A stretch of 64,000 nt of DNA from Serratia microhaemolytica (GTDB lineage Bacteria; Pseudomonadota; Gammaproteobacteria; Enterobacterales; Enterobacteriaceae). Positions 18,485 through 28,245 of this stretch are shown here, one piece after another (the stretch's first letter is position 1; every line of letters begins with the position of its first letter). The stretch covers positions 1 to 64,000 of the forward strand of contig NZ_SBEF01000001.1 in NCBI RefSeq assembly GCF_004011885.1. The letters run 5' to 3'. The notes below the pieces were generated by a model that had not been told where the DNA came from, made no database searches, and worked only from the letters and a program-made list of their open reading frames with translations. Both the position numbers and the translations under genes were made by a program.

Positions 18485-21400
18485 TGAAACAGGTCTCCTC
18501 AGCGCTTAAACGTCCTGAAGTGTGGTTTTGGTTGATCACACTGTTACTGCTGCTGATCAGCACGCTGTTAAGCTGGCTGCTGTGGCAACACCCAGAGCAA
18601 CTCAGCCTTGATCCTCAGGGTAGCACGCGCACCCTCTGGCTAACGGTGACACTGGTCAGCAGTGTGTTACTGCTGCTGTTCGCCACCTTGGCATTTATTG
18701 GCTCACGTTTGGCTGGCAAGACTCATTTTGAGCAGCTACGCCAACAGTTGCAGGCCGATGATCAGCCAGCGGCAGTCAATGTCGAACATGATTCACAGCG
18801 TTGGCACAACAGTATGTTGGAGCTAAAACAGACGCTGCGTCGCCGTTACGGCAGATTATGGCGACGTCAGGTGCGGCTATTAATGGTGGTTGGAGAAGCC
18901 AAGCAGATCGCCGCGCTGGTTCCGTCACTGGCAGAACAGGGCTACTTGTATGGTGAAAACAGCGTGCTGTTGCACGGCGGCAGTCTGTCACAAGCGCTGG
19001 ATGCCTCACGCTTGGCCAGTTGGCGTCAATTGTCACGCCGCAAACCGTTGGATGGCATTGTCTGGGTGCTGGACCAGAAACAGCGCGCCACGCTCGACCA
19101 CCATCTGGCTACCTTAGAGCACATCGGCCAGTTGCTACATTACCGCCCTGCACTTTATCTCTGGCAGGTATGCAGCGCACGCTGGCAAAAAAACCAGCAA
19201 GATATGCCCGCCATCGGCGCACTGTTGGCCCCTTCAGCCACGGTGACACAACTGGAGCAACAACTCACTGCGCTGTTGCCGCAACTGCGCGCACAGGGAC
19301 TACAACAGCTACAGCAGCACCCGAATCGCGATTTTATGCTGCGGCTGGCTGAACGGTTGCAGACCGAGGAGATCAATCAGTGGCGGCAAGCACTCAACCA
19401 CTGGCTAACGCTCTATCGTCATCAATTACCACTGCGTGGGCTGCTGTTCAGTCTGCCGATCAGCACCGACAGTAGTGGCCGCATCGACAACGCTAACAAA
19501 CTCTGGTCAGCACCTGCCTGCTGGCAAAGCGTACTGGATGATTGCCAGTCTGCGCATGGCCAGCCAATCGGTCTCGCTGGGCAAACGCTGATCCGCCACA
19601 CATGCTCTGCCGTTCTGCTGCTAGCGACTCTCGGCAGTCTGCTCTCGTTCGGCGTGAACCGGCAACAGATTATCTCGGCAACCGAGCAAGTCGCACAGTT
19701 CAATCAGCCACAGCAATCTGGCGATCAGCAGTTGATCGCGCTGCAATCACTTAGCCATACCATCAGCCAACTGCAACGCTACCGCGCCAAAGGTACGCCC
19801 TGGTACCGGCGTTTTGGCCTCGACTATACCCCGCAGCTACTGACACAACTGCTACAGCACTATCAGCGCCTGAATCAGCCGTTACTCAGCCAGCCTGCTG
19901 CACGGCAGTTAGCACAAAAGCTCACCGCCCTTCTGGCGGTAGCTCGCAGCGATCCGAACTACAGCACATTGCTGCATCAAGGGTATCCACAGTTAAAAGC
20001 CTATTTGATGATCACCAGTCAACCCGAAAAAGCCGAAGCCTCATTTTTTGCAGCACTGATGCAGCAGATCGAGCCAGAACGTGCTGGCATTAATCCTGAG
20101 CTGTGGCGTAGCCTAGCACCTGAATTATGGCGTTTTTATGCCAACACACTGCGACAACAACCGGATTGGCAACTGAATGCTGATAACGCGCTGATAGCAC
20201 GTACCCGTCACCGTTTGCTGAGTGAACTGGGGCAGTCACAGACAGAACAGCAGTTGTACCAACACATCATCTCAACACTTCAGCCTAACTACAGTGCACT
20301 GATGCTGGCCGATATGACTGCCGGCACAGATGCCGAACTGCTGTTTCACAACAGCAGCTCAGTGCCTGGCCTGTTTAGTCGTAGTGCCTGGGAGCAACAT
20401 GTACAACCGGCGATCGCCGCTGCGGTGGCAAACCGACAACAACAGCTCGACTGGGTATTGGGCGAGCAGAGCAGCGCTGACAACGCGCGCTACTCCGCCA
20501 GCACGTTAAGAACTCAACTCACCCAGCGTTACTTTGCCGATTTCAGTCGCCATTGGCAGGCGTTCCTCAATAACATGCAGTGGCAACCCGCAAGAAGCCT
20601 GCCTGATGTTATCGAGCAACTGACACTGATCAGTGATCTGCGCCGCTCTCCCCTGGTGGCGCTACTGAATCATCTCAGCTGGCAGGCAGACACAGAACAG
20701 CAGCCACTCGCTAGCGCTTCACAGCGGTTAAAAAAAATATTCTCCGACGCTGAAGCCGAGGATGAGCAACCACGCCACCCACTACACGCCGAATTCGCAG
20801 CAATACAGGTTGTCACGGGCAAAGCCAGCGCTGAAACTGCGCTGCTCTACGACAGCGCATTGAATCTACAAAGTTATCTGACACGGGTTACCCGCCTACG
20901 GCTAAAACTGCAACAAGTGCTGGAAAGTGACGATCCGCACGTCTTGGCACAAACCGTGTTTCAAGGTAAGAATCTCGAGCTGCTTGAAACTCAACAATAT
21001 GCCCAACTGCTCGCGGCCAGTTTTGGCACTGCCTGGCAGCGTTTTAGCCAGACGCTGTTTCTGCAACCCGTCACACAGAGCTGGGAGGCGCTACTACAAC
21101 CGGCAATCCTAAGCCTAAATCAGCAGTGGCAAACAACCGTCGTCAGTGAGTGGCAAGCAGCATTTAATGGCCGCTACCCGTTTGTCGACAGCAAAAATGA
21201 CGCCTCACTGGCGTTGTTGCAGGACTTTATTGCCAAAGATCACGGCCGTATCGAAGCTTTTTTGTCTAGTGAGCTGGCTGGCATGTTGTACAAACAGGGA
21301 AACCGCTGGGTTATCGATAGCGTCAACAGCAGAGGACTCCACTTTAACCCTGAATTTTTGTCCGCAATCAATCAACTCAGCCAGATTGCCAACATTCTGC

Positions 21401-21834
21401 GTAGCACCGAACGACAATATCTGCAATTTGAACTGCTGGCGCGTCCGGTGGCCAATGTGCTGGAAAGCAATCTGTTAATTGATGGTAAGGAGTTGCACTA
21501 TTTCAACCAGATGGAGAACTGGCAAAAATTCCGCTGGCCAAGTGATGACTATCACCCCGGCGTCACGCTCACTTGGAACAGTGCTGTCGCTGGCAGCCAG
21601 CTATACGGTGATTATCCCGGCAGTTGGGGGCTGATCCGCTGGCTGGAGCAGGGGCGACAACAAAAACTGCGTGATGGCCACTACCAGCTCAGCTTTACCG
21701 TTGCCAACCAGCCACCGCTACAGTGGATATTGCGCACCGAACAGGGCAACGGCCCGTTAGCCTTGCTGGCGCTGCGCAATTTCAATCTACCGGCGCAGAT
21801 CTTCCTTTCCACCAAGCCCGCTAACCGGCGCTAA
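18484..21834 (+). CDS. tssM: T6SS membrane-complex protein TssM (IcmF/VasK), 1116 aa
   Basis: TssM spans the inner membrane, reaches through the periplasm and contacts TssJ. Membrane segments are at about residues 15-35, 55-78 and 375-395, then a long periplasmic part ends with a VasK-like C-terminus (YFNQMENWQKFRWPSDDYHPG, about residues 1000-1020). Where many TssM proteins have a Walker A motif there is only LLMVVGEAKQIAAL, so this version lacks the nucleotide-binding loop, as do many enterobacterial homologues. It overlaps the preceding membrane gene by one base and is followed by tssA. Confidence 0.92.
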   Translation: MKQVSSALKRPEVWFWLITLLLLLISTLLSWLLWQHPEQLSLDPQGSTRTLWLTVTLVSSVLLLLFATLAFIGSRLAGKTHFEQLRQQLQADDQPAAVNVEHDSQRWHNSMLELKQTLRRRYGRLWRRQVRLLMVVGEAKQIAALVPSLAEQGYLYGENSVLLHGGSLSQALDASRLASWRQLSRRKPLDGIVWVLDQKQRATLDHHLATLEHIGQLLHYRPALYLWQVCSARWQKNQQDMPAIGALLAPSATVTQLEQQLTALLPQLRAQGLQQLQQHPNRDFMLRLAERLQTEEINQWRQALNHWLTLYRHQLPLRGLLFSLPISTDSSGRIDNANKLWSAPACWQSVLDDCQSAHGQPIGLAGQTLIRHTCSAVLLLATLGSLLSFGVNRQQIISATEQVAQFNQPQQSGDQQLIALQSLSHTISQLQRYRAKGTPWYRRFGLDYTPQLLTQLLQHYQRLNQPLLSQPAARQLAQKLTALLAVARSDPNYSTLLHQGYPQLKAYLMITSQPEKAEASFFAALMQQIEPERAGINPELWRSLAPELWRFYANTLRQQPDWQLNADNALIARTRHRLLSELGQSQTEQQLYQHIISTLQPNYSALMLADMTAGTDAELLFHNSSSVPGLFSRSAWEQHVQPAIAAAVANRQQQLDWVLGEQSSADNARYSASTLRTQLTQRYFADFSRHWQAFLNNMQWQPARSLPDVIEQLTLISDLRRSPLVALLNHLSWQADTEQQPLASASQRLKKIFSDAEAEDEQPRHPLHAEFAAIQVVTGKASAETALLYDSALNLQSYLTRVTRLRLKLQQVLESDDPHVLAQTVFQGKNLELLETQQYAQLLAASFGTAWQRFSQTLFLQPVTQSWEALLQPAILSLNQQWQTTVVSEWQAAFNGRYPFVDSKNDASLALLQDFIAKDHGRIEAFLSSELAGMLYKQGNRWVIDSVNSRGLHFNPEFLSAINQLSQIANILRSTERQYLQFELLARPVANVLESNLLIDGKELHYFNQMENWQKFRWPSDDYHPGVTLTWNSAVAGSQLYGDYPGSWGLIRWLEQGRQQKLRDGHYQLSFTVANQPPLQWILRTEQGNGPLALLALRNFNLPAQIFLSTKPANRR

Positions 21835-21859
21835 TCGAGTCGTTCTGAGAGAGCGTGTA

Positions 21860-23551
21860 ATGGCAAGTTTGACCTCGCTGATCGCCGCCTGCGACAGCAC
21901 ACCAGAAGCGTTGCTACAGCAAGCCATACAACAGCTTGCTGACTGGCAGCACTGGCTGTCACCGGTAAACGAGAGCAGCAGCGTCGGGGAAGACCCTACC
22001 TATCACGATGATTTCCAATTAATACGTGAAGAGGTCAGTAAACTCTCCGGCGCAGATACCACGCTGATCTGCCAACTGACAGAGCAACTGCTCGTCAGCT
22101 ACTGCAAAGATCTGCGTGTCGCCACCTACTACATCTGGGCACGGTTACATCGCGAAGGTGCTGAAGGGCTAGCCAGCGGCCTGCTACTGCTGGCTGGGCT
22201 ACTGCACCAGTTTGGCGAACAACTGCACCCCCCACGCGCACTTAGCCGGAAAAGCGCGCTGGAGTGGCTGGTCAGTGAGCGAATGCTGGATAGCTTGCGC
22301 CTCTATCCGATCGTGACCAAACAGCAGTTATTGCAAATTTTGCGTGCGCTGGCATTGATTGAACATGTGCTGGCTACTTGGCCGTCAGCTTCGCAGCCAC
22401 AATTGACGGCGCTGTACCAAATGCTGGAAACACGCCTGACCACAACCCGCGATGCCAACAACAGCAGTGCATCAGCCGGCACAGCGAGCGCCGGCAGTGG
22501 GCTGGAAGACAGTATGTTGGAAAACAATATGCTAAAAAACAGTGTGCTGGAAAACAGTATGTTGGGAAACAGTGTGTTGGAAAACAGTGTACTGGAAAAA
22601 TATGCCCCGCCGCCACAGCTACACAACGTGCAGTCAGGACGTGATCTGTTTGAACAGGCCAACATACTGAGCCGCTATCTGCGTGAACAACCGAACGGCC
22701 AACTGGCCGCTCACCATTTAATTAAAAATCTGCGTTGGGATACCCTGCATGGGCTACCGCCGTTTAACAGCACGCACTGCACCCGCCTAACACCGCCACG
22801 CGCCGAATACCGTTCACAATTGAAACGGCTCTATCTGCAACAGAGCTGGCTGGAGCTGTACGAACAGACGGAGAATATGTTTAACGAAGCAGCCAACCAC
22901 TTCTGGTTAGATCTGCAATGGTATCTACATCAAGCCTTTAGCAAGGCGGGTTCGCCGTTTGATAGCTGGGCCGACTACATCAAGCAGGATCTGAAGTTGC
23001 TGCTGACCCGCCTGCCAGGGCTAGAGACATTGTGCTGGAACGATGGCACCCCGTTTGCCGATGAAGTGACACTGGCGTGGATCAACCAGCAAGTATTAGA
23101 ACCCACAGCCGCTAGCTGGAACACAGCGAACAACACACCGCTCAGTTACCAGGATGATGATCCGCAACAGTGGGAAGCGGAAGCCGTCAATCTGGCCGAT
23201 CAACAAGGCGTAGAGAGTGCGATCACTTGGCTACAGACACGCCCTGGCGTCAGTAGCGTGCGCCAGCAGTGGTTATTACGCCTGGTGATTGCGCGAGTCA
23301 GCGAGCAATACAATCAGCATGATATGGCACTGCATTTACTGACCGAGCTTGATAGCGCTGGCCAGAACCTGCGCCTGACACAGTGGCAGCCCACACTGCT
23401 GTTTGAAGTGAAAGCACGGCGGCTGACACTGCTGCGCAGCAAACTCCAACGCAGTGATAGCGACAAGATCCGATTAAGCGGCGAGATTGAACAGTTGCTC
23501 GGCGAATTGATCGTACTCGATCCAGCGCGCGCGATGGTGCTGTGCCATTAA
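21860..23551 (+). CDS. tssA: T6SS assembly/capping protein TssA (ImpA family), 563 aa
   Basis: TssA primes tail polymerisation at the baseplate and may cap the distal sheath end. The N-terminal ImpA domain is clear (DDFQLIREEVSKLSGAD, SYCKDLRVATYYIWA, about residues 50-100). Residues 217-246 consist of six five-residue repeats of the form N-S-(M/V)-L-E, a low-complexity linker not usual in the family. The C-terminal 270 residues resemble VasL/VasJ-type C-termini (LPGLETLCWNDGTPFADE). It lies 25 nt after tssM and is followed by a PAAR-effector gene. Confidence 0.88.
   Translation: MASLTSLIAACDSTPEALLQQAIQQLADWQHWLSPVNESSSVGEDPTYHDDFQLIREEVSKLSGADTTLICQLTEQLLVSYCKDLRVATYYIWARLHREGAEGLASGLLLLAGLLHQFGEQLHPPRALSRKSALEWLVSERMLDSLRLYPIVTKQQLLQILRALALIEHVLATWPSASQPQLTALYQMLETRLTTTRDANNSSASAGTASAGSGLEDSMLENNMLKNSVLENSMLGNSVLENSVLEKYAPPPQLHNVQSGRDLFEQANILSRYLREQPNGQLAAHHLIKNLRWDTLHGLPPFNSTHCTRLTPPRAEYRSQLKRLYLQQSWLELYEQTENMFNEAANHFWLDLQWYLHQAFSKAGSPFDSWADYIKQDLKLLLTRLPGLETLCWNDGTPFADEVTLAWINQQVLEPTAASWNTANNTPLSYQDDDPQQWEAEAVNLADQQGVESAITWLQTRPGVSSVRQQWLLRLVIARVSEQYNQHDMALHLLTELDSAGQNLRLTQWQPTLLFEVKARRLTLLRSKLQRSDSDKIRLSGEIEQLLGELIVLDPARAMVLCH
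22508..22597 (+). repeat. Six tandem 15-bp units inside tssA encoding a pentapeptide repeat
   Basis: Units of the form AACAGTGTGTTGGAA encode DSMLE, NNMLK, NSVLE, NSMLG, NSVLE and NSVLE. They differ at 1-5 bases each and stay in frame. Unit number may vary by slippage without breaking the frame. Confidence 0.85.
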
Positions 23552-23601
23552 CACATCCAATCATTCAACACATGCTAACTTAGCGTATTTCAGGAGCGAT
23601 C

Positions 23602-24777
23602 ATGCCAATAGGCTACTACTTGGTGGTCGGTGATAAAACCAGCTGCGGCGGTATCATTCTTGCCGGCGAACTGACCAATAAACTGATGGGCAAACCACTG
23701 GCTAGAGAAGGGGATTTAGTCACTTGCGGTGTAGAGCGAAGCAAAGTATTCACCGTCTCGGGGGGCATTCCACATGATCAAGTGAATGGCAAAAAACTGG
23801 CTGGCACACTACACAGCCGCAGCAGTTGCCCGTGTCAGGCACGTTTTATCGCCAGCACTACCGCAAAAACCTATCTCAAACCATCCAGCATCGAGAGCCT
23901 AACACTACAGGCGGAACCCGCAACCGCCACACCGGAGAAGGGCAAGAAACCCCTCTCCGATTTTGCACGCCAACATGATATTGATGCCGGTGACCTGGTG
24001 TATGGGCTGGCAAAAGCACGTGAGATCCTGATTACCAAAACCTACCCAGAATTTTTAACCGATGAATATCCGGCAGCACTGATGATGGATTTTTACACCA
24101 ACCAAATCAGCCGCACCGTTACCTATAGCAATGATCTGGAGCCGTTGCTTGAGCTGTACTCAAAGAAAAAGCTGCATGCGATAGCCTCGAGTCTACAGGT
24201 GCCTGATAATCTCGATGAGATCGTCAAATTCGATCCTAGGTCTGACTATTTCCCGCTGTGGGATAACTACTTTGCCACCGGTAAAAGAAAACCGAAATTT
24301 GATGTCGCCAATATCTACAAAGACAATAGCGATCCGAAAAAATGGGGCAAAGATATCTATTGCGGACTGTATTGTGAACATTTCGAGGAACTCGGTTTTT
24401 TACCTTCACTGATGGCCAAACGCAGTAGCAAGCTTGGGCTTGAAATGACCGCCGATGAGCAGGCGACACATAAAGTTCACTTTATACTAGATAGGTTAGA
24501 TCTCAAGAAAGTGGTCAGTAAACAGGGTAATTACGGGCAGTCGGTCACCGCTTCCGAGTTACGTTATGTCTATCGTAATTATGAGCGTTTGCTGGGCCGG
24601 CTATTTTTCTATAGAAATGGCAACAATGTTCCTCCCCCCTGGCTGTCCGATCCCGGTTTGTGGTCGGAATATATCGATCACTATGACCGTAAAAAGAAAA
24701 AGCAAAGTTATTTAACTCGGATTAAATTATTTTTCAAAGGGAAGCCGGTTAACTCGTCACTCCCGTCCACGAGCTAG
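23602..24777 (+). CDS. PAAR protein with 300-residue C-terminal extension, candidate T6SS effector, 391 aa
   Basis: Residues 1 to about 90 are a PAAR-type tip domain (YYLVVGDKTSCGGIILAG, REGDLVTCG, SSCPCQA with metal-binding Cys/His). Residues 115-391 have no motif I recognise. They include a Lys/Arg-rich end (YDRKKKKQSYLTRIKLFFKG), an aromatic PPPWLSDPGLWSEYIDHY block, and no membrane segments or signal peptide. PAAR fusions of this kind usually carry an effector or an effector-docking domain. The start ATG has AGGAG upstream. It lies between tssA and tssF. No separate immunity gene follows: the 71-nt gap to tssF is empty. Confidence 0.8.
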   Translation: MPIGYYLVVGDKTSCGGIILAGELTNKLMGKPLAREGDLVTCGVERSKVFTVSGGIPHDQVNGKKLAGTLHSRSSCPCQARFIASTTAKTYLKPSSIESLTLQAEPATATPEKGKKPLSDFARQHDIDAGDLVYGLAKAREILITKTYPEFLTDEYPAALMMDFYTNQISRTVTYSNDLEPLLELYSKKKLHAIASSLQVPDNLDEIVKFDPRSDYFPLWDNYFATGKRKPKFDVANIYKDNSDPKKWGKDIYCGLYCEHFEELGFLPSLMAKRSSKLGLEMTADEQATHKVHFILDRLDLKKVVSKQGNYGQSVTASELRYVYRNYERLLGRLFFYRNGNNVPPPWLSDPGLWSEYIDHYDRKKKKQSYLTRIKLFFKGKPVNSSLPSTS

Positions 24778-24848
24778 AGACCACGACAACTTCACCTTCA
24801 CTACACCCTCATCGAATAGGCTGCTATTCATTACCGGAACCCCGCCCT

Positions 24849-26612
24849 ATGGATGATTTAACACTACGTTATTTTGATGCCGAGATGCGTTACCTGCGTG
24901 AAGCAGGTGAAGAGTTTGCCCGCGCCCACCCGGATCGCGCAGCATTATTGAACTTGGATAAATACGGTGCGCGTGATCCCTATGTTGAACGACTGTTTGA
25001 AGGCTTTGCTTTTCTGATCGGTCGGTTACGCGAAAAGCTGGATGATGATCTGCCCGAACTCACCGAAGGGGTGATGAGCCTGCTCTGGCCACACTATCTG
25101 CGTACCATTCCCTCGTTGGCAATTGTCGAACTGGCACCCAACTGGCGTGGCATGAAAGAACATTTCATCGTTGAAAAAGGCTTTTCTGTGCTGTCACGGC
25201 CCATCGGTGAAGCGGAAACGCGCTGCCGTTATGCCACAACACATGATGTGGAACTACTGCCACTGGCACTGGTAGAGGCGACTCTGCATCACAATGCTCA
25301 AGCGCGATCAGTGATCCGTCTGCGTTTTGAGTGCAGCACTCTGGCGGATTGGGATCAGTTTAAGTTAACCCACCTGCCGATCTACCTGGATGCCGATCCC
25401 ACGGTTGCCAGTGCGCTACACCATGCGTTGACGCTTAATGTCGACAGCATCTCAATACGCCTTGCAAATCAACAACAAACACAGCCTTTAGCTGCCTTTT
25501 TTTCACCGCAGGGATTTGATCCTCAACAGCGCTTATGGCCCAAAGATAACAGCACCTTCAGCGGTTATCAGTTGTTGCTGGAGTATTTCACCTTTCGTGA
25601 AAAGTTTATGTTTGTCACCCTGCAAGGACTTGAGCAGGTGAAACTGCCGGCCCGACTAAGCGGATTTGAGATCGACATCGTGCTACAACAGAACTGGTTA
25701 CATGACTTCTCGTTCAGTGAACGCCACTTGCGCCTGCACTGCGTGCCGGTGATTAACCTGTTCCCACTGGATTCTGATCCGATTCTGCTCTCGCCGTTGC
25801 AGACTGAATATCTGCTGCAACCGCTGCGCATTCAGGACGGACACACTGAGATCTACTCGGTCGATTCAGTAATTGCTGCCAACCAGAGTCACCAGCAGGT
25901 CTACGTGCCTTTTACCAGTTTCCGTCACAAAGGCGGCATGTTACGCCACGATGCCCCCGAGTATTACTACCACACCCGAGTCAAGCGCGGCCCCTCTGGG
26001 CTACATGACACCTGGCTGATCCTCGGTGGTGAGGCATTCGACACACTGACAGTGCCAGAGGATGAGAAACTCTCTCTGACGTTAACCGGCACCAATGGCC
26101 AACTAGCGCGTAAATCACTACAGAGCACGCTGTTAGACAGTGCGCTACAGATGCCAGCAGTGCCGTTGCAGATCCGTAACCTAACCGCACCCACCATGCC
26201 TTGCTATCCACCGAACCGGGATCGCTTCCACTGGCGTGTATTGAGTCATCTTGGTAGCAGTTTCCTCTGGATGATGGATAACGCCGAGGTGCTACGCGGA
26301 ACCCTGGCACTGTACGACTGGACCGATAGCGAGATGAACCGACGGCGGCTGGAAGCGATTGTCGAAGTAAAGCACTGGCAAATCGAGCGTTTTGAGCGCG
26401 GCCACCTGCTGCGCGGAGTACAGATTGAAATCACGCTGGATAGCAATGGCTTCAATGGCACCGGCGATATCAGCCTGTTTGGTGAAATCCTCAGCCGTTT
26501 TTTTGCACTCTACACCGATATCCACCTTTTTAACCGTCTAACGCTGGTGTTACAACCGACCGGGGAACGTTTGCAATGGCAAGAGAACCACGCACACTGC
26601 CACAGCCGTTAG
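24849..26612 (+). CDS. tssF: T6SS baseplate wedge protein TssF (ImpG/VasA), 587 aa
   Basis: TssF and TssG form the baseplate wedge around the VgrG spike. The N-terminus DDLTLRYFDAEMRYLREAGEEF and the FAFLIGRLREKLDDDLPELT block are family signatures, and the length is normal. The gene overlaps tssG by 37 nt, as often seen for this pair. Confidence 0.94.
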   Translation: MDDLTLRYFDAEMRYLREAGEEFARAHPDRAALLNLDKYGARDPYVERLFEGFAFLIGRLREKLDDDLPELTEGVMSLLWPHYLRTIPSLAIVELAPNWRGMKEHFIVEKGFSVLSRPIGEAETRCRYATTHDVELLPLALVEATLHHNAQARSVIRLRFECSTLADWDQFKLTHLPIYLDADPTVASALHHALTLNVDSISIRLANQQQTQPLAAFFSPQGFDPQQRLWPKDNSTFSGYQLLLEYFTFREKFMFVTLQGLEQVKLPARLSGFEIDIVLQQNWLHDFSFSERHLRLHCVPVINLFPLDSDPILLSPLQTEYLLQPLRIQDGHTEIYSVDSVIAANQSHQQVYVPFTSFRHKGGMLRHDAPEYYYHTRVKRGPSGLHDTWLILGGEAFDTLTVPEDEKLSLTLTGTNGQLARKSLQSTLLDSALQMPAVPLQIRNLTAPTMPCYPPNRDRFHWRVLSHLGSSFLWMMDNAEVLRGTLALYDWTDSEMNRRRLEAIVEVKHWQIERFERGHLLRGVQIEITLDSNGFNGTGDISLFGEILSRFFALYTDIHLFNRLTLVLQPTGERLQWQENHAHCHSR

Positions 26613-27661
26613 CAGCACGCCTAGCCGAACAGATAGCACAAGTCGGTTTTTACCGCTTTTGCCAACTGCTTGAACAAACCGATGCACCACCACTCGGCAG
26701 TACCGATTCACCGCACGATGATCCGGTACGTTTTCGTCCTCACCCCGGTATGGGTTTTCCAGTCAGTGAACTGAAGGCGCTCGAGTCTGATGCCAGTCAT
26801 CCCGACACGCCAGCAACGGTGCGTACCACCTTTTTTGGGCTGTACGGTGTCGACTCCCCGCTTCCGAGTGCCTATATCGATGATGTAACGCTACAACGTG
26901 AAGGGCATGAGGCGCTGGAGCACTTTCTCGATATCTTCAACCATCGCATCATGACGCAGTTCTACCGCATCTGGCGCAAATACTCCTACCCAACCACCTT
27001 CGAGAGCGGTGGCAAAGATGTGATTTCGCAGTGTCTACTGGGATTGATGGGCATGGCTATCCCAGGCACCCAGGCACAATTTGCCACGCCAATGTCACGC
27101 TTTTTATCGCTACTGGGGCTGATCCGCCAACCAGGCCGCACGGCAGAAGGGATCACCGCGCTGGTGCAGCTACTGGCACCAAACACCACCAGCACTATTA
27201 CAGCACACTGCTTACGCCGCGTAGCGGTCAGCAACCCACTCTGCTTTAGCGAGTCAGGCGAAGCCTGGCTGGAGGGTGACCGGGTGTTGGGCGATGAAAT
27301 GACCGACGCGAATAGTCAGTTGCTGATCGCGCTACAAACCACAGATCAACAACAGGCAACGGCCTGGCTGACTGGCGAGCAGCTATATGCCGATTTCCTG
27401 CTACTACTGAGGGTTTATTTAGGATGGCGATATCAGGCGCGAATTGAACTGACCATCGCCAGCCACCTGTTACCCTGTATTGTTCTGGGTGAAAGCAGCT
27501 GCAAACTGGGCATCAACTGGCTGCTGGACGGCGATGAGCAACCACCTACTGACCGGTTGCCTGAATTTATCACGATTGAACTGGGCCATTACGCGGGTCT
27601 GGTTGCCAACCCGATTGAACAAGGAGACATGCGTGTTATTCAATATCGTTTCACCGGCTAG
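26576..27661 (+). CDS. tssG: T6SS baseplate wedge protein TssG (ImpH/VasB), 361 aa
   Basis: TssG is the partner of TssF. Family features seen: FYRFCQLLEQ, PVRFRPHPGMGFPVSELKAL, (F)FGLYGVDSPLPSAYID and FLDIFNHRIMTQFYRIWRKY, with normal length. It starts inside the 3' end of tssF and ends inside the 5' end of tssJ, so all three are probably translated from one message. Confidence 0.94.
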   Translation: MAREPRTLPQPLAARLAEQIAQVGFYRFCQLLEQTDAPPLGSTDSPHDDPVRFRPHPGMGFPVSELKALESDASHPDTPATVRTTFFGLYGVDSPLPSAYIDDVTLQREGHEALEHFLDIFNHRIMTQFYRIWRKYSYPTTFESGGKDVISQCLLGLMGMAIPGTQAQFATPMSRFLSLLGLIRQPGRTAEGITALVQLLAPNTTSTITAHCLRRVAVSNPLCFSESGEAWLEGDRVLGDEMTDANSQLLIALQTTDQQQATAWLTGEQLYADFLLLLRVYLGWRYQARIELTIASHLLPCIVLGESSCKLGINWLLDGDEQPPTDRLPEFITIELGHYAGLVANPIEQGDMRVIQYRFTG

Positions 27662-28181
27662 GATCATGTTGCCAACCCTGCTGCTGCTGCTCACCGGCTG
27701 TCGTTCACCAACCGGTGAAGTCAGCCGTGAGATCGCTGATCCTGTGCCCTCTTATTCACTGTTTCGCAAACAGGTAAAGCTGCTGCACCTCGATTTTTTC
27801 GCCCGTCATGCACTGAATAGTGAGAACGCGACCACCGGTCTCTCTCCTGAATCAGTACTGGTACGTGTCTATCAACTGCGCGACAACAAACAGTTTCAAA
27901 AGGCCACCTATCGGCAATTGGCGGAGCAGGGAAATCAAGCACTACAGAAAGATCTGCTGGAGAGCCACAGCCTGATCATCAGACCGGGATCGGCCATCGC
28001 CCTCACTGCACCGCTGGCAGCAGAAGCACGTTATATTGCTGTTATTGCACTCTTTCGCCAACCAAATCTGGACAAAAATGACTGGCGTCTGCTGCTAGCG
28101 CGTCGTGAGCTGGATGCCGATCGCGCGCGCGCGATCGAACTGCGTGATAACTACCTCAGGTTAAAAAAGAACAACAACTAG
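27633..28181 (+). CDS. tssJ: T6SS outer-membrane lipoprotein TssJ, 182 aa
   Basis: TssJ anchors the TssLM complex to the outer membrane. The start is GTG 27633, chosen because AAGGAG (27621-27626) lies six bases upstream. This start gives a proper lipoprotein signal (MLFNIVSPARIMLPTLLLLL) followed by the lipobox L-T-G-C. The GLSPESVLVRVYQLRD block and (P)LAAEARYIAVIALFRQP are typical TssJ sequence. It overlaps the tssG end by 29 nt. It is the last T6SS gene before the IS1-type remnant. Confidence 0.9.
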   Translation: MLFNIVSPARIMLPTLLLLLTGCRSPTGEVSREIADPVPSYSLFRKQVKLLHLDFFARHALNSENATTGLSPESVLVRVYQLRDNKQFQKATYRQLAEQGNQALQKDLLESHSLIIRPGSAIALTAPLAAEARYIAVIALFRQPNLDKNDWRLLLARRELDADRARAIELRDNYLRLKKNNN

Positions 28182-28245
28182 CGCCATAACACGTCATCGA
28201 CGTGTCACCAGAAAATCGGGTCACGTATTCAATGTGTAGATTTGG

